From Mariprofundus sp. (GTDB lineage: Bacteria > Pseudomonadota > Zetaproteobacteria > Mariprofundales > Mariprofundaceae): a stretch of 45,212 bases of DNA. Below the pieces are notes generated by a model. The model ran no database searches and was not told where the DNA came from. It saw nothing but the letters and a program-made list of their open reading frames with translations. The position numbers and the translations under genes were made by a program. Location of the stretch: positions 1 through 45,212 of the forward strand of contig JAJFLE010000028.1 in assembly GCA_021772835.1 (NCBI GenBank), given 5' to 3'. Below, in pieces: positions 7,909 to 16,691 of the stretch. How positions within the stretch are numbered: the stretch's first letter is position 1; each line of letters starts with the position of its first letter.

Positions 7909-10900
7909 GCCCGTGTCCCCAATATTTCGTCGATGACTTCATGCACCTCATTGACCCGGATCGGTTTAGTCAGATAACGGGTGAAACCAGCTGCTATTCC
8001 GCGCTTGATGTCCTTATCCATGGCGTTGGCACTTAGCGCGACGACCGGAATATCCTTCGTCAGATCATTCTGCTGCAGATTACGCAACGCCTCAAAACCA
8101 TCCATACCGGGCAGATTGATGTCCATGATAATCAAATCCGGTTGTTTGCTCTCGGCCAGTTCCAAACCCAGCTCGGCATTGTGTGCCGTGATCAGTTCAA
8201 GATGAGATATGCGCCCGATGATGTGCTTCATCAAACTCATATTGGCCGGGTTATCTTCGACATAAAGCAGTGTTTTGACAGCTCTCTCCACCGCTGGCGT
8301 GCATTCGACCGCCAGCGTATTTATGCTGTCGAGCGATGCCTGATGATGCGGGTCCTCTCCATCCAGCGGCAATTCCAGCCAGAAGGTGCACCCCATTCCG
8401 ATCACGCTGTCGTAGCCGATATGGCCATCCATCAACTCTACCAGCTGTTTGGCAATAGTCAGGCCGATGCCTGTTCCTTCAACAGCGCTTCCTTCTGCTC
8501 CCAGCCGGTTAAACGGAACGAATACCTGCTGCATTTTCTCATCTGCTATACCCGGTCCGCTGTCACGCACCGAAATACGCAACATGTCGGCCTCACCCGC
8601 TTGGCACTCCAGCCATATCTCGCCGTCCTTGCTATTATATTTTACCGCATTGGAGAGCAGATTGAGCAGCACCTGCTTGAAACGTGTGTAATCGGCCCGC
8701 ACGGCAGGCAGATCACGCCCGCTCGTCAGATCATGGATGCGGATACCGCGCTTATCCGCCATGCTGCCGATCATCTCCAGGCATGAATCGAAAAGTATGC
8801 GGGGGTGCACAGCTTCGATGGACATCGTTACCCTGCCGGCTTCGATCCGGGCCATGTCCAGCACCTCATTGATCAGTTGCAGCAGGTGATTGCCGCTTTT
8901 AAGGATGTGACGGACGCACTCCGCCTGCTCTTCGCTCAGCGGTTCCTCCGGATTATCCTCCAGTAGCTGGGCAAATCCGAGAATGGCGTTCATAGGCGTA
9001 CGTAATTCATGACTCATACTGGAGAGAAATTCAGATTTGGCCGCATTCGCTTTTTCCGCTGTTTTCTTGGCCTGCTTCAATGCCGCTTCCGACTGTTTGC
9101 GTTCACTGATATCCATGGCCATACCCAGGAAGCCGATAATCACTCCTGCCGCATTGCGCAGTGCCGTAGCAGAAAGAATCACCGGAAAACGGGTGCCATC
9201 TTTGCGGATATAGGTCCACTCGTATTCATTGGGCATGTTTTGTCGCGATTTTGCGACAAAGACTTCAAATCCGGGCGCTATTTCCTCACCCAACTCGACT
9301 GAGAGTTCCTGGGCACGCGCAACAACTTCGCTTGGCTCATGAATGATCGCCGGTGTCTGCAAGCCAACCATTTCCACTGCCGTGTAGCCGAGCATGCGTT
9401 CTGCTGCCGGATTGAAGGATGTGATGATGCCGTCTGGCTGTGTACTGATGATGGCGTAAGCAGCGTTATCCAAAATTGCGCACTGCTTTTCCAGTAATTT
9501 CTGAAGTTGCTCTTCGGCGAGTTTGCGCTCCGTGATATCACGGACAATGCCGACAAAACCGGAGGATCCGTCCAGCGATACTTCAGTAACAGCCAAATCC
9601 ATAGGAAAGATGGAGCCATCCTTGCGTCGCCCCTCGACCTCGCGCCCGATGCCGATTATTTTCTTTTCACCGGTATCATGAAAGTGCTGCAAATAACCGT
9701 CATGCTCGCTGTGATATGGCTCAGGCATTAGCATCTTCACATTCCGGCCGATTACCTCGTCCGGTGCATAACCAAAAATACGTACGGCGGCGGGATTAAA
9801 ACTTTGCATCAAACCGTGTTTATCAATCGTGATCAAACCGTCGACCAGGCTATTAACAATGCTGCTCAGGTGGGTGGTTTTTACGGCAACCTCATGCTCC
9901 AGCTGCCCGGTGGCGTGCTGCTGGTTTTCGGCGAAGGCATTGAGCGTTTGATACAGCAATTTGAACTCATCGCGAACTGCATGCTCCGGCAGCCGTGTTG
10001 AAAGATCGCCATCTACCATTTTCCCTGCCGCGGTAGCCAATTGGACAACCGGAGCGACAATATAATGACTGACCAGCCAGGTGATGAGCAGCAACGAGAT
10101 CAGGATAATAACCAGAATGGATAGCAGTAGTGGATTAAAACCGGCGCGCACCCCGGCAAATACCACATCGTCGGGAATGACGGCGATCAATGTAAAACTG
10201 CGATGATCAAAGCGCAGCTTGTGAAACGCCTCCACTTTGCCTGCCTGAGCATAATAGGCGACATGTTTCTTCTCAAACGGTACCAGTTCGGCCAAAAGTG
10301 GAAATTCATCCCTGACGGTGAAATCGAAGCCCAGATCAAAACCAAAAGCCTTCGTCATATCAGGATGGTGCAAGAAATAGCCATCCTTATTGATCACATA
10401 ATGGTGGATGCCGTATTTACCGTTATCAAGCCCTGCAAACAGCTGTTTCCCGAGCAGATTGATCACCAGCATGCCGCGACGATTACCGCTACCGTCAAAC
10501 ACAGGTGTGGCCATGCGCAGCACAGGCGTATGCGGCTGTTGAATCTGCCCCTGCTCCCGGTTCAGATCCATATTGGAGAAATAGACTTCGCCATTGGCGA
10601 TCTTCATGGTCTCTTTGAAATAGCCGCGCTCGGCCTTGTTTTGCAGCCCGGCTGTCTGCATGGCAAGAACTTGCCCGTTGGCAGCGTCCACGCGAACCAA
10701 CTCATTGCCCTTATCGTCCAGGTAGTGCAGCTGATGGATTTGAGGAAGCTGGGTCATAAAGGACACAAAAATGGTCTGCAGGCGCTGCTCCCATAGCGTT
10801 AACTTATCGCCAGAGAGCGGATCTGTACCGCCACCGTCCCTGCTGCGGATAATTGCCTGCACCGGAGGCGTATCCCGGATCACCATCAGCGCATGCCGAC

Positions 10901-11123
10901 TCTCACGGACTGCTGCCTCAATCTGGCTGCCCAGGATAGCAATCTCACCGAGTGCGCGCTGCATTGCCACCTTCTCGGCCAGTTGCAGGCTTTGCCAGTA
11001 AGCCATCCCGCCCGTAGCCACAAGCGCCAGCAGAAGCAGTCCGCCAAGCCCGAGTATGGCCTTGCCTTTGAGGCCGAAAGCGAAATATTTTCTACCGTCA
11101 CCCGCGTTCTTTGCTGCTCGCAT
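7905..11123 (-). CDS. Membrane hybrid histidine kinase, dCACHE-HAMP-PAS-PAS-HK-REC
   Basis: First gene of the phosphorelay operon, 1072 residues from the ATG at 11123, which has AGGAGG five bases upstream; starts at 11138 or 11156 would only lengthen the cytoplasmic tail. Order: membrane segment 20-43, a large periplasmic region of about 280 residues with the shape of a double-Cache ligand domain (RVDAANGQV, YFSNMDLN, YVINKDGYFLHHP), membrane segment about 331-356, HAMP to about 410, PAS at about 418-535 resembling FixL (RRKDGSIFPMDL), second PAS at about 545-675, His705 (SMSHELRTPMNA), ATPase (NLLSNAVKYN, DSGPGIA, GTGIGL), and receiver with Asp1001 (IIMDINLPGMDG). It is the only membrane protein in the operon and so the likely entry point for an outside signal. 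The ligand cannot be told. Confidence 0.93.
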   Translation of the reverse strand: MRAAKNAGDGRKYFAFGLKGKAILGLGGLLLLALVATGGMAYWQSLQLAEKVAMQRALGEIAILGSQIEAAVRESRHALMVIRDTPPVQAIIRSRDGGGTDPLSGDKLTLWEQRLQTIFVSFMTQLPQIHQLHYLDDKGNELVRVDAANGQVLAMQTAGLQNKAERGYFKETMKIANGEVYFSNMDLNREQGQIQQPHTPVLRMATPVFDGSGNRRGMLVINLLGKQLFAGLDNGKYGIHHYVINKDGYFLHHPDMTKAFGFDLGFDFTVRDEFPLLAELVPFEKKHVAYYAQAGKVEAFHKLRFDHRSFTLIAVIPDDVVFAGVRAGFNPLLLSILVIILISLLLITWLVSHYIVAPVVQLATAAGKMVDGDLSTRLPEHAVRDEFKLLYQTLNAFAENQQHATGQLEHEVAVKTTHLSSIVNSLVDGLITIDKHGLMQSFNPAAVRIFGYAPDEVIGRNVKMLMPEPYHSEHDGYLQHFHDTGEKKIIGIGREVEGRRKDGSIFPMDLAVTEVSLDGSSGFVGIVRDITERKLAEEQLQKLLEKQCAILDNAAYAIISTQPDGIITSFNPAAERMLGYTAVEMVGLQTPAIIHEPSEVVARAQELSVELGEEIAPGFEVFVAKSRQNMPNEYEWTYIRKDGTRFPVILSATALRNAAGVIIGFLGMAMDISERKQSEAALKQAKKTAEKANAAKSEFLSSMSHELRTPMNAILGFAQLLEDNPEEPLSEEQAECVRHILKSGNHLLQLINEVLDMARIEAGRVTMSIEAVHPRILFDSCLEMIGSMADKRGIRIHDLTSGRDLPAVRADYTRFKQVLLNLLSNAVKYNSKDGEIWLECQAGEADMLRISVRDSGPGIADEKMQQVFVPFNRLGAEGSAVEGTGIGLTIAKQLVELMDGHIGYDSVIGMGCTFWLELPLDGEDPHHQASLDSINTLAVECTPAVERAVKTLLYVEDNPANMSLMKHIIGRISHLELITAHNAELGLELAESKQPDLIIMDINLPGMDGFEALRNLQQNDLTKDIPVVALSANAMDKDIKRGIAAGFTRYLTKPIRVNEVHEVIDEILGTRA

Positions 11124-11263
11124 ATCATCCTCCTGCATGCCACCTGCACCCAACATAAGAGGGAAGATTAGCTCGCTAGGAACAGATACTTATCTCCGTC
11201 CTTTAACTATTTGAAAGTATCTATGCCCGTACACGATGAATCCAACTGACCACCCCTGATGAT

Positions 11264-11446
11264 TTAATAGAGTTTATCAAAGTTATCGGGTTTGGGAAGG
11301 GCAACAGTTTCATTCGCAGTCATTTTATCCGAAATAGCCGTTTCTCTATCATATGCGGTAGCAAAGATAACTTCTCCGTCAGGGCGAATCGCCTTGATGT
11401 ACGAAGCAGATCTCTTACCATTGAAGTCCACCAGCACCCGATTCAT
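11264..11446 (-). CDS. Possible small protein of unknown function
   Basis: A 60-residue reading frame in the gap between the phosphorelay operon and the dienelactone hydrolase gene. The composition is protein-like (VDFNGKRSASYIKAIRPDG, then EVIFATAYDRETAIS) with no signal peptide or membrane segment. No good ribosome binding site is seen before the ATG. It could be a genuine small gene read in the same direction as its neighbours, or chance. The rest of the gap (11124-11263 and 11447-11618) shows nothing I can name. Confidence 0.35.
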   Translation of the reverse strand: MNRVLVDFNGKRSASYIKAIRPDGEVIFATAYDRETAISDKMTANETVALPKPDNFDKLY

Positions 11447-11618
11447 TCAGTATATTCCACACCCTGACTCACCCGTGCCAAAAAAGTGCATAAGCGGGAT
11501 AATTTTTCTGAAGTTCCAGTTATAAAATCGCTGTCCGATTGAGCTGAAAACCTTCGGCATCGGGTAAGCCGCCAGTCAAATTTTCAGTGATGCTTTTATA
11601 CGGGATGTGCAATTTTGG

Positions 11619-11666
11619 AACGCCTGAAAATAGCCGTTTCCGTTGATACGCCTATTTTCAGGTGTT
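11619..11666. terminator. Long inverted repeat, probable terminator of the hydrolase gene
   Basis: Arms AACGCCTGAAAATAGCC (11619-11635) and GCCTATTTTCAGGTGTT (11650-11666) pair over 15 or more positions, with one G-T wobble, around a 14-base loop. It lies 38 bases beyond the 3' end of the minus-strand hydrolase gene. A proper T tract is missing on either strand, so it may be a terminator, an mRNA-stabilising hairpin or a protein site. Confidence 0.5.
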
Positions 11667-11703
11667 AAGAATTACAACCGGGAACGGTTAAAAAACTTCA
11701 TTT

Positions 11704-12488
11704 TTATTTGAAAATTCGTTGGAAGAACCCTTGCATCCGCTGCCAGGAATCTTCGTCGGCGGCTTTGTTATACGCCACAGGCATGCCGAAGCGTTCGGCA
11801 AAACTGTCCGCTTCGGGATTGGTAAAGCTGTGTTTGGTGCCCGGATAACTTTTCAGCGTGTAAACCGCACCGGCTGCTTTCATCTCCTGCTCGAAAGCCT
11901 GTACCTGTTCCAGCGGAACAAAAGGATCGGCGGCACCGGTAAACACCATGATCTCGGCCTTCACCTGCCCCGCTTTCACCGGCTCCGTGGTGCCAAGGGA
12001 GCCGTGGAACACCACAACACCATCCAGATCGGCACCGGCGCGGGCCATGTTTAGAGAGATGCCGCCACCCATGCAGTAACCGATGGCTGCCGTTTTCGTT
12101 TTATCAACGGTGGGTTGAGCCAGCAGAATATTCAATCCGGCCTGAAACCGTTTTTTCAACATCGCAGCATCACCTGTAGCCGCCATCATAAATGCTTTGC
12201 ATCATCAGGGTGATCGGCCACTTTGCCTGTGCCATACATATCCAGCGCAAAGGCCGTGTAGCCGAGTTCCGCCAGCATCTCTGCCCGTTTGCGCGCATAA
12301 GCATTGTGGCCCCACCATTCATGCAGCACGAGTATACCGGGGCGTTTGCCGGTCACTGCATCATCAAATGCCATATATCCGGTAAATTCAGTGCCATCGA
12401 CCTGATAGACAATCGTCTTTCCCTGCACCTGGGCGTGCGCAGTCAGACTGATCAGAGAAAGAAATGCGGCCAGTAATAATTTATACAT
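11704..12488 (-). pseudogene. Dienelactone hydrolase family protein, exported, with frameshift
   Basis: Two minus-strand frames together make one alpha/beta hydrolase. The first part (12488 to 12186) starts with a signal peptide (MYKLLLAAFLSLISLTAHAQ) and contains LHEWWGHNAY and MYGTGKVADHPDDAKH. The second part (from 12189 down) carries the nucleophile Cys in GYCMGGG, the Asp in TGAADPFVP and the His in GTKHSFT, the Cys-Asp-His triad of dienelactone hydrolases. Homologues run straight through DDAK.F..AATGD, so about one base has been lost near 12190. The ATG at 12488 is preferred because AACAGGAG precedes it. It is either a recent pseudogene or an assembly error. An ATG sits exactly at the break, so separate translation of the second half is conceivable, but it would lack the signal peptide. 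Confidence 0.75.
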
Positions 12489-12502
12489 ATAATACTCCTG
12501 TT

Positions 12503-13156
12503 TCATGGTATCTGTTTACAGTTCATTGGCTGACGCTGGCTGACGATCGCCAGCCACGGTTGTTGCTCTCGCGGCAGACCCTCAGGGCGGTAGTAGTGAT
12601 GCATGATTTTAAAACCGGCTTGTTTCAGGAAAGCTTCAGTGGGCCCCAGTTCCATATAATGACCATAACGCGGTCCGTTCCACCCCTCGCTGTTTCCCCT
12701 TGGGTTGGAGGAAAACAGAATGCCGTCGGGTCGCAAGGCACGATGAAGTTGTCTTAAAACTCCGGGCAGCTCCAGGCTGGGGACATGAAACAGAGAGGCA
12801 TTGGCAAAAATGCCGTCAAAGCTTCCCTCCTTCAGCTGAAGACTGAGAAACTGCTGATGCAGCACAGGGCAGCCGCTATGCTGAGACGCCATTCGGCAAA
12901 ATGTTTTACTACCATCCAAACCTGTTGGCCTGTGACCCAGATCTTTAAACGTACGCAGATCACGCCCCGGCCCGCAACCGAGATCCAGTATATCCAGCGC
13001 GCCACCTTGTGGCAGCGCCTGCAGAAAGGCCTCTATATTCTGGCTGACATCATGCTCGCGCGTCCCCTGCCAGAATGATTCTGCACTGCCCTCATAATGA
13101 TCGAGCGTACCCCTTTCAATGTTATCAACATCCATGCCTGAACTATCTACAGCCAT
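12503..13156 (-). CDS. Class I SAM-dependent methyltransferase
   Basis: About 217 residues. Motif I is clear (ILDLGCGPGRDLRTF), followed by the acidic motif II region (PTGLDGSKTF), a motif IV-like stretch (GIFANASLFHVP) and the post-motif helix (LRQLHRALRPDGILFSSNP), the layout of the methyltransferase_11/25 families that act on small molecules. Substrate unknown. The start is uncertain (GTG 13159, ATG 13156 or a later ATG); none has a strong ribosome binding site. Its stop overlaps the upstream in-frame ATG of the hydrolase reading frame (12506) and it follows the mutarotase gene by 26 bases, so the three probably form one minus-strand transcript. Confidence 0.8.
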   Translation of the reverse strand: MAVDSSGMDVDNIERGTLDHYEGSAESFWQGTREHDVSQNIEAFLQALPQGGALDILDLGCGPGRDLRTFKDLGHRPTGLDGSKTFCRMASQHSGCPVLHQQFLSLQLKEGSFDGIFANASLFHVPSLELPGVLRQLHRALRPDGILFSSNPRGNSEGWNGPRYGHYMELGPTEAFLKQAGFKIMHHYYRPEGLPREQQPWLAIVSQRQPMNCKQIP

Positions 13157-13182
13157 CACAAAACTTCAACAATCCGATCCCC

Positions 13183-14085
13183 CTACTTTTCAATGCTATA
13201 GCAGACCCATAAACGATGCGTATCACCCGGGGCCAGTTGCACCACATCTTCTGCAGCATTCGCACTTTCGACACAGACCATGCCGAGATAACCGTCATCG
13301 GAACCGAAATCACCCATGTTCAGGCATTTCTCAATCCACGGATTCCAGACTATTGTTGAATGGCTGCTGCGTTTTTTAATACGGATATTACGTCGCATAC
13401 CAGGGTCTTCGATCACCACATCCTGCCCCTGATCGAAATAGATGCGATCTACCTCTGAGACAAAGCTGATATCTCCCTGCTGAGTCCTGCGAGTGGTTGG
13501 GCCGACCTTGTCCAGATAGTCGCAGCCGTTTAACCCGCGAATGTTAATCTTGCTCACATCACTGACACAAAAATATGTATGCAGCGCATCACCAACGGTG
13601 ATTGTCTCTTCGCCATGATTTTCCGTAATCAATTCCATTTCCAAAGCCGTACCGACCACCATGTGCATTTCAACAGGCGCTTCATAAGGCCACTGCGCTT
13701 TGTTGATCTCAGCAATGCGGAAGTGGATGGCCGTAGAGCCATCATCCAGAGCAGCCGTGTGGATCACATCCCATGCAACTGTTCGGGCAAAACCGTGACC
13801 GGAAAAAGAAGCTTCGGTGGCATGAGCACCGAACCAGGGCCAGCAGATAGGCACCCCTCCACGGATGGACTTGCCCTGAGCCAACGTGGCTACGGGCGAC
13901 ATCCAGATCACCGGCTGTTTACCTTTAGGGTTCCAGCTCATCAGATGTGCGCCCTGCATGGCGATACTGGCTGTACAGAGCCTGTTATCGACATCGATAA
14001 CGATGAAACCATCTCCGGCATCGCGAAAAGCCAACTGCCCGTGTATGCCAAAATCATCATTCAGTGTGAAACCCTTTGCGTTCAT
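13183..14085 (-). CDS. D-hexose-6-phosphate mutarotase (aldose 1-epimerase family, YeaD-like)
   Basis: 300 residues from the ATG at 14085, which has GGGAGG four bases upstream; a start at 14109 would add eight residues without support. The galactose-mutarotase fold is indicated by GAHLMSWNPKGKQPVIWMSP, then GGVPICWPWFGAH (substrate-binding loop), SGHGFARTVAWDV (catalytic His region), and YFCVSDVSKINIRGLNG. The family interconverts alpha and beta anomers of glucose-6-phosphate and related sugars in the cytoplasm. It is the first gene of a minus-strand run with the methyltransferase and the hydrolase. Length agrees with the family (about 290-310). Confidence 0.88.
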   Translation of the reverse strand: MNAKGFTLNDDFGIHGQLAFRDAGDGFIVIDVDNRLCTASIAMQGAHLMSWNPKGKQPVIWMSPVATLAQGKSIRGGVPICWPWFGAHATEASFSGHGFARTVAWDVIHTAALDDGSTAIHFRIAEINKAQWPYEAPVEMHMVVGTALEMELITENHGEETITVGDALHTYFCVSDVSKINIRGLNGCDYLDKVGPTTRRTQQGDISFVSEVDRIYFDQGQDVVIEDPGMRRNIRIKKRSSHSTIVWNPWIEKCLNMGDFGSDDGYLGMVCVESANAAEDVVQLAPGDTHRLWVCYSIEK

Positions 14086-14247
14086 AAAACCTCCCGCATA
14101 AACAATCACATAGTGAGGCTTCCCTTACTTTTCGGCAAGATGAATATTATTGCCCTGCTCTGGCTGACTTAATCTTCCAGCATTTTATTTTTTCACCTGC
14201 GGCGTGCAGGGTTGCATATATTCAGGGCAGCACTATGGGGTGGTTAA

Positions 14248-15165
14248 ATGAACGACACCGAGGTTATTCAGCAGCTGGAGCAGTCAGGCCAGTATCGGAT
14301 CATTGAAAGGCTGGATCCTCCTGAGCTCTATCATCAGGGACAGCCGAGCACAGCCCGCATCGGCGTGGTGATCGATGTCGAAGCAACCGGGCTGGATACA
14401 GCCCGTGATAAAATCATCGAACTGGGATTTATAGTCTTTGAATACGATGCGGGAACCGGGCTGATTTACCGTATCCTGCACAGCTATGGCGGTTTTGAAG
14501 ATCCCGGCGCGCCTTTACAGGATATCATCAAGCAGATCACCGGCATCAGTGATGAGATGGTGGCAGGCCAGACACTCGATGATGATGCGATCAATCCGTG
14601 GCTGGAAAAAGCTGACCTGATTATTGCCCATAATGCAGCCTATGACCGCCAGATGCTTGAGCGGAGATTGCCGGTTGCAGGCAAGGCGAACTGGGCTTGT
14701 ACCTTCAATGATATCAACTGGCAGAATGAAGGCATAAGCAGCCTCAAACTCGATTACATTGCTTATAAAATGGGTTATTTCTTCGACGGACACCGGGCTG
14801 TGAACGATGCGCAAGCCACGCTTCATCTGCTCAGCAAAAAGCTGCCCGAGTCCGGCACACCGGGCATGAGCGCCCTATTGGCTCATGCACGTGAAAAGAG
14901 CCGTCGCTATTTTGCCATAGCTGCCCCTTTTGACAAAAAGGATGATCTGAAAGCACGCGGATACCGCTGGATGGCCGATTTTGTCTATATTGACCGTGGC
15001 AATCAGAAAAAAGGTGTGTGGAGTAAATCGGTTGCTGAAGCTGAGATTGCAAGCGAGGCGCAGTGGCTGACTGAATCGGTTTATAGCGGCAAAACAGCAT
15101 CATTCACGTTCAAGGATGTGACGGCCAAGGATCGCTATTCGCTCAGAGAGTTTTTGGCAGAATAA
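14248..15165 (+). CDS. DEDDh 3'-5' exonuclease (DnaQ-like)
   Basis: 305 residues. The exonuclease domain at about 35-195 has all motifs: Exo [12 protein letters not shown], Exo [13 protein letters not shown], and Exo [13 protein letters not shown] with His and Asp. A C-terminal region of about 100 residues ([21 protein letters not shown], split here as [10 protein letters not shown] and [12 protein letters not shown]) resembles the small domain found on some stand-alone exonucleases that read through to WSKSV. Proteins of this type remove nucleotides from DNA or RNA 3' ends; the exact substrate is not known. Its TAA overlaps the start of arfB by one base (TAATG), so the two are translationally coupled. 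The start ATG has GGGGTGG upstream. Confidence 0.85.
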   Translation: MNDTEVIQQLEQSGQYRIIERLDPPELYHQGQPSTARIGVVIDVEATGLDTARDKIIELGFIVFEYDAGTGLIYRILHSYGGFEDPGAPLQDIIKQITGISDEMVAGQTLDDDAINPWLEKADLIIAHNAAYDRQMLERRLPVAGKANWACTFNDINWQNEGISSLKLDYIAYKMGYFFDGHRAVNDAQATLHLLSKKLPESGTPGMSALLAHAREKSRRYFAIAAPFDKKDDLKARGYRWMADFVYIDRGNQKKGVWSKSVAEAEIASEAQWLTESVYSGKTASFTFKDVTAKDRYSLREFLAE

Positions 15166-15578
15166 TGCTGAAAATCTCAACCAACGTCAGCATTCCCGAT
15201 GCTGAGATTGAGATGTCTGCCATCCGTGCTCAGGGTGCGGGCGGACAGAACGTCAACAAGGTTTCAAGTGCAGTGCACCTGCGCTTTGATATCCGGGCCT
15301 CATCGCTGCCTGAAACCTATAAAGAGAGGCTGCTACAACTAAGCGATAGTCGCATCAGCTCCGATGGTATTATCATTATCAAAGCCCAGCAGTACAGAAG
15401 CCAGGAGCAAAACAAAAGCAATGCTCTGGGGCGCTTACAGGAGCTGATCAAAGCTGCCATTGTGGTACAGAAAAAAAGAAGGCCGACTCGAAAGACACAC
15501 AACTCGGTCAAACGGCGATTGGATAGCAAAAGCAATCGTGGCCAGTTGAAATCACTCAGAAAAAAGGTAATCGACTGA
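15165..15578 (+). CDS. arfB: Alternative ribosome-rescue factor ArfB (peptidyl-tRNA hydrolase)
   Basis: 137 residues, the usual length of ArfB (YaeJ). It frees ribosomes stalled on mRNAs without a stop codon by hydrolysing peptidyl-tRNA. The catalytic GGQ motif is at about residues 25-27 ([20 protein letters not shown]), in the family's typical context. The C-terminal tail from about residue 105 is very basic ([20 protein letters not shown]), as needed to enter the empty mRNA channel. The codon-recognition domains of true release factors are absent. Its ATG overlaps the stop of the exonuclease gene. Confidence 0.93.
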   Translation: MLKISTNVSIPDAEIEMSAIRAQGAGGQNVNKVSSAVHLRFDIRASSLPETYKERLLQLSDSRISSDGIIIIKAQQYRSQEQNKSNALGRLQELIKAAIVVQKKRRPTRKTHNSVKRRLDSKSNRGQLKSLRKKVID

Positions 15579-15607
15579 GTAAAGCCACCTTCATGATGGA
15601 TTTTGTT

Positions 15608-16387
15608 TTAAACCTCTATCTCTCCCTGCAGGTATTTCATCGCCCTGCCAGCTATCTCCACCCGCTCACCTTTAAGTTCGCAGATCACTTCACCACCACG
15701 GCTGGAGGCTTGTTTGGCATACAGCTTGGAATGCCCCAGCCTGCCTGACCAATAAGGAGCCAGCTGTGTGAAGGAGGAGCCTGTTACCGGATCCTCATTG
15801 ATGCCCTGTTTGGGTGCAAAAAAGCGGCATACAAAATCATAAGACTCCGATGGTGCGGTGATGATCACCCCTCTGCCATCGAGCTCAGCGAGCAGTTCAA
15901 GGTTCGGATCAGCAGACAACACATCCTCCTCCAACTCAAAAACCACAACATAGTCTTCCGCTTTCAGGCATTCGACGGGTTCTATACCAAAGGCGTGCAG
16001 AATTTGAATGGGAGTCTCGCAAATAACAGGTGGCTGGGCCGGAAAATCCAGCACCAGCAGTTCACCCGCTCTCGACACATTCAATAAGCCGGACCTCGAC
16101 TCAAACTCAATGTGATCCGACTCATATCCGAGACAATGAAACAACACATGCGCTGCTGCCAGTGTCGCATGCCCGCACAAATCGACTTCTGTTGTCGGGG
16201 TAAACCAGCGTATATGAAAACCTGTCTGCGTTGGCACAAAAAAGGCTGTTTCAGAAAGATTGTTTTCTTCTGCAATCAATTGCATCAAAGCGTCCGGCAA
16301 CCAGCTTTCCAATGGGCAAACTGCAGCAGGGTTACCCTCAAAAGGTTTTTCAGCGAATGCATCAATTTGATAAATGGGTATCTTCAT
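15608..16387 (-). CDS. PhzF family isomerase-like protein
   Basis: 259 residues, the usual PhzF length. The diaminopimelate-epimerase-like fold is shown by QIDAFAEKPFEGNPAAVCPL, the catalytic Glu in NNLSETAFF, RWFTPTTEVDLCGHATLAAAHV, and INEDPVTGSSFTQLAPYW. PhzF proteins isomerise small molecules; most members outside phenazine clusters have unknown substrates. No phenazine genes are near. It converges with arfB and has only 29 bases to it. It reads in the same direction as the DUF4911-mltG-pabC cluster upstream, 28 bases away, so it could be the last gene of that transcript. Confidence 0.9.
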   Translation of the reverse strand: MKIPIYQIDAFAEKPFEGNPAAVCPLESWLPDALMQLIAEENNLSETAFFVPTQTGFHIRWFTPTTEVDLCGHATLAAAHVLFHCLGYESDHIEFESRSGLLNVSRAGELLVLDFPAQPPVICETPIQILHAFGIEPVECLKAEDYVVVFELEEDVLSADPNLELLAELDGRGVIITAPSESYDFVCRFFAPKQGINEDPVTGSSFTQLAPYWSGRLGHSKLYAKQASSRGGEVICELKGERVEIAGRAMKYLQGEIEV

Positions 16388-16415
16388 CGCATCTCCTGTT
16401 ATGTGTCACAAGGTA

Positions 16416-16691
16416 TTATAGCAGTGCCCTGTGTGCCGGGCCGCCCTTGTGTTCATCCTTCCAGAGCCATTCACCCACCACTGTAACCTGCAGCACTTCG
16501 GGCAGTGCAGCCAGCAGCTCAAGCAGATCTTCCTTTTGGCCAGGAGTCGTCCACAACTGCAGTTTTTTGTGTTCAGGGTCAAAACAACGTGTGACCGCCA
16601 GACCATCTTCGCCCTCAAGCAACGATTGAAAGCGGGAAGAGTATTTTGGCGGCAATTCGATCTCTATGATCAGCGTCTCTTCACTTGTCAC
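16416..16691 (-). CDS. DUF4911 domain protein
   Basis: A 91-residue protein from a GTG start at 16691, overlapping the 3' end of mltG by 11 bases; the longer open frame upstream is only mltG read in another frame. The body (IEIELPPKYSSRFQSLLEG, then EDGLAVTRCFDPEHKKLQLW and TTPGQKEDLLELLAALPEVL) matches the DUF4911 pattern: a ferredoxin-like beta-alpha fold with EG.AVVRTLD. Function unknown. The gene order pabC-mltG-DUF4911 with overlaps implies one transcript. The start codon is inferred from frame and overlap; the ribosome binding site is weak. Confidence 0.65.
   Translation of the reverse strand: MTSEETLIIEIELPPKYSSRFQSLLEGEDGLAVTRCFDPEHKKLQLWTTPGQKEDLLELLAALPEVLQVTVVGEWLWKDEHKGGPAHRALL

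Noticed and set aside
10203..10796. 197-codon plus-strand frame opposite the membrane kinase
   Set aside because: Same reason; the opposite strand encodes the periplasmic sensor domain.
13579..14172. 197-codon plus-strand frame opposite the mutarotase gene
   Set aside because: Covered by a well-conserved enzyme on the minus strand; composition is not protein-like.
15165..15578. Reading the GGQ protein as a peptide chain release factor (PrfH or RF1/2)
   Set aside because: It lacks the codon-recognition domains and has the short length and basic tail of ArfB.
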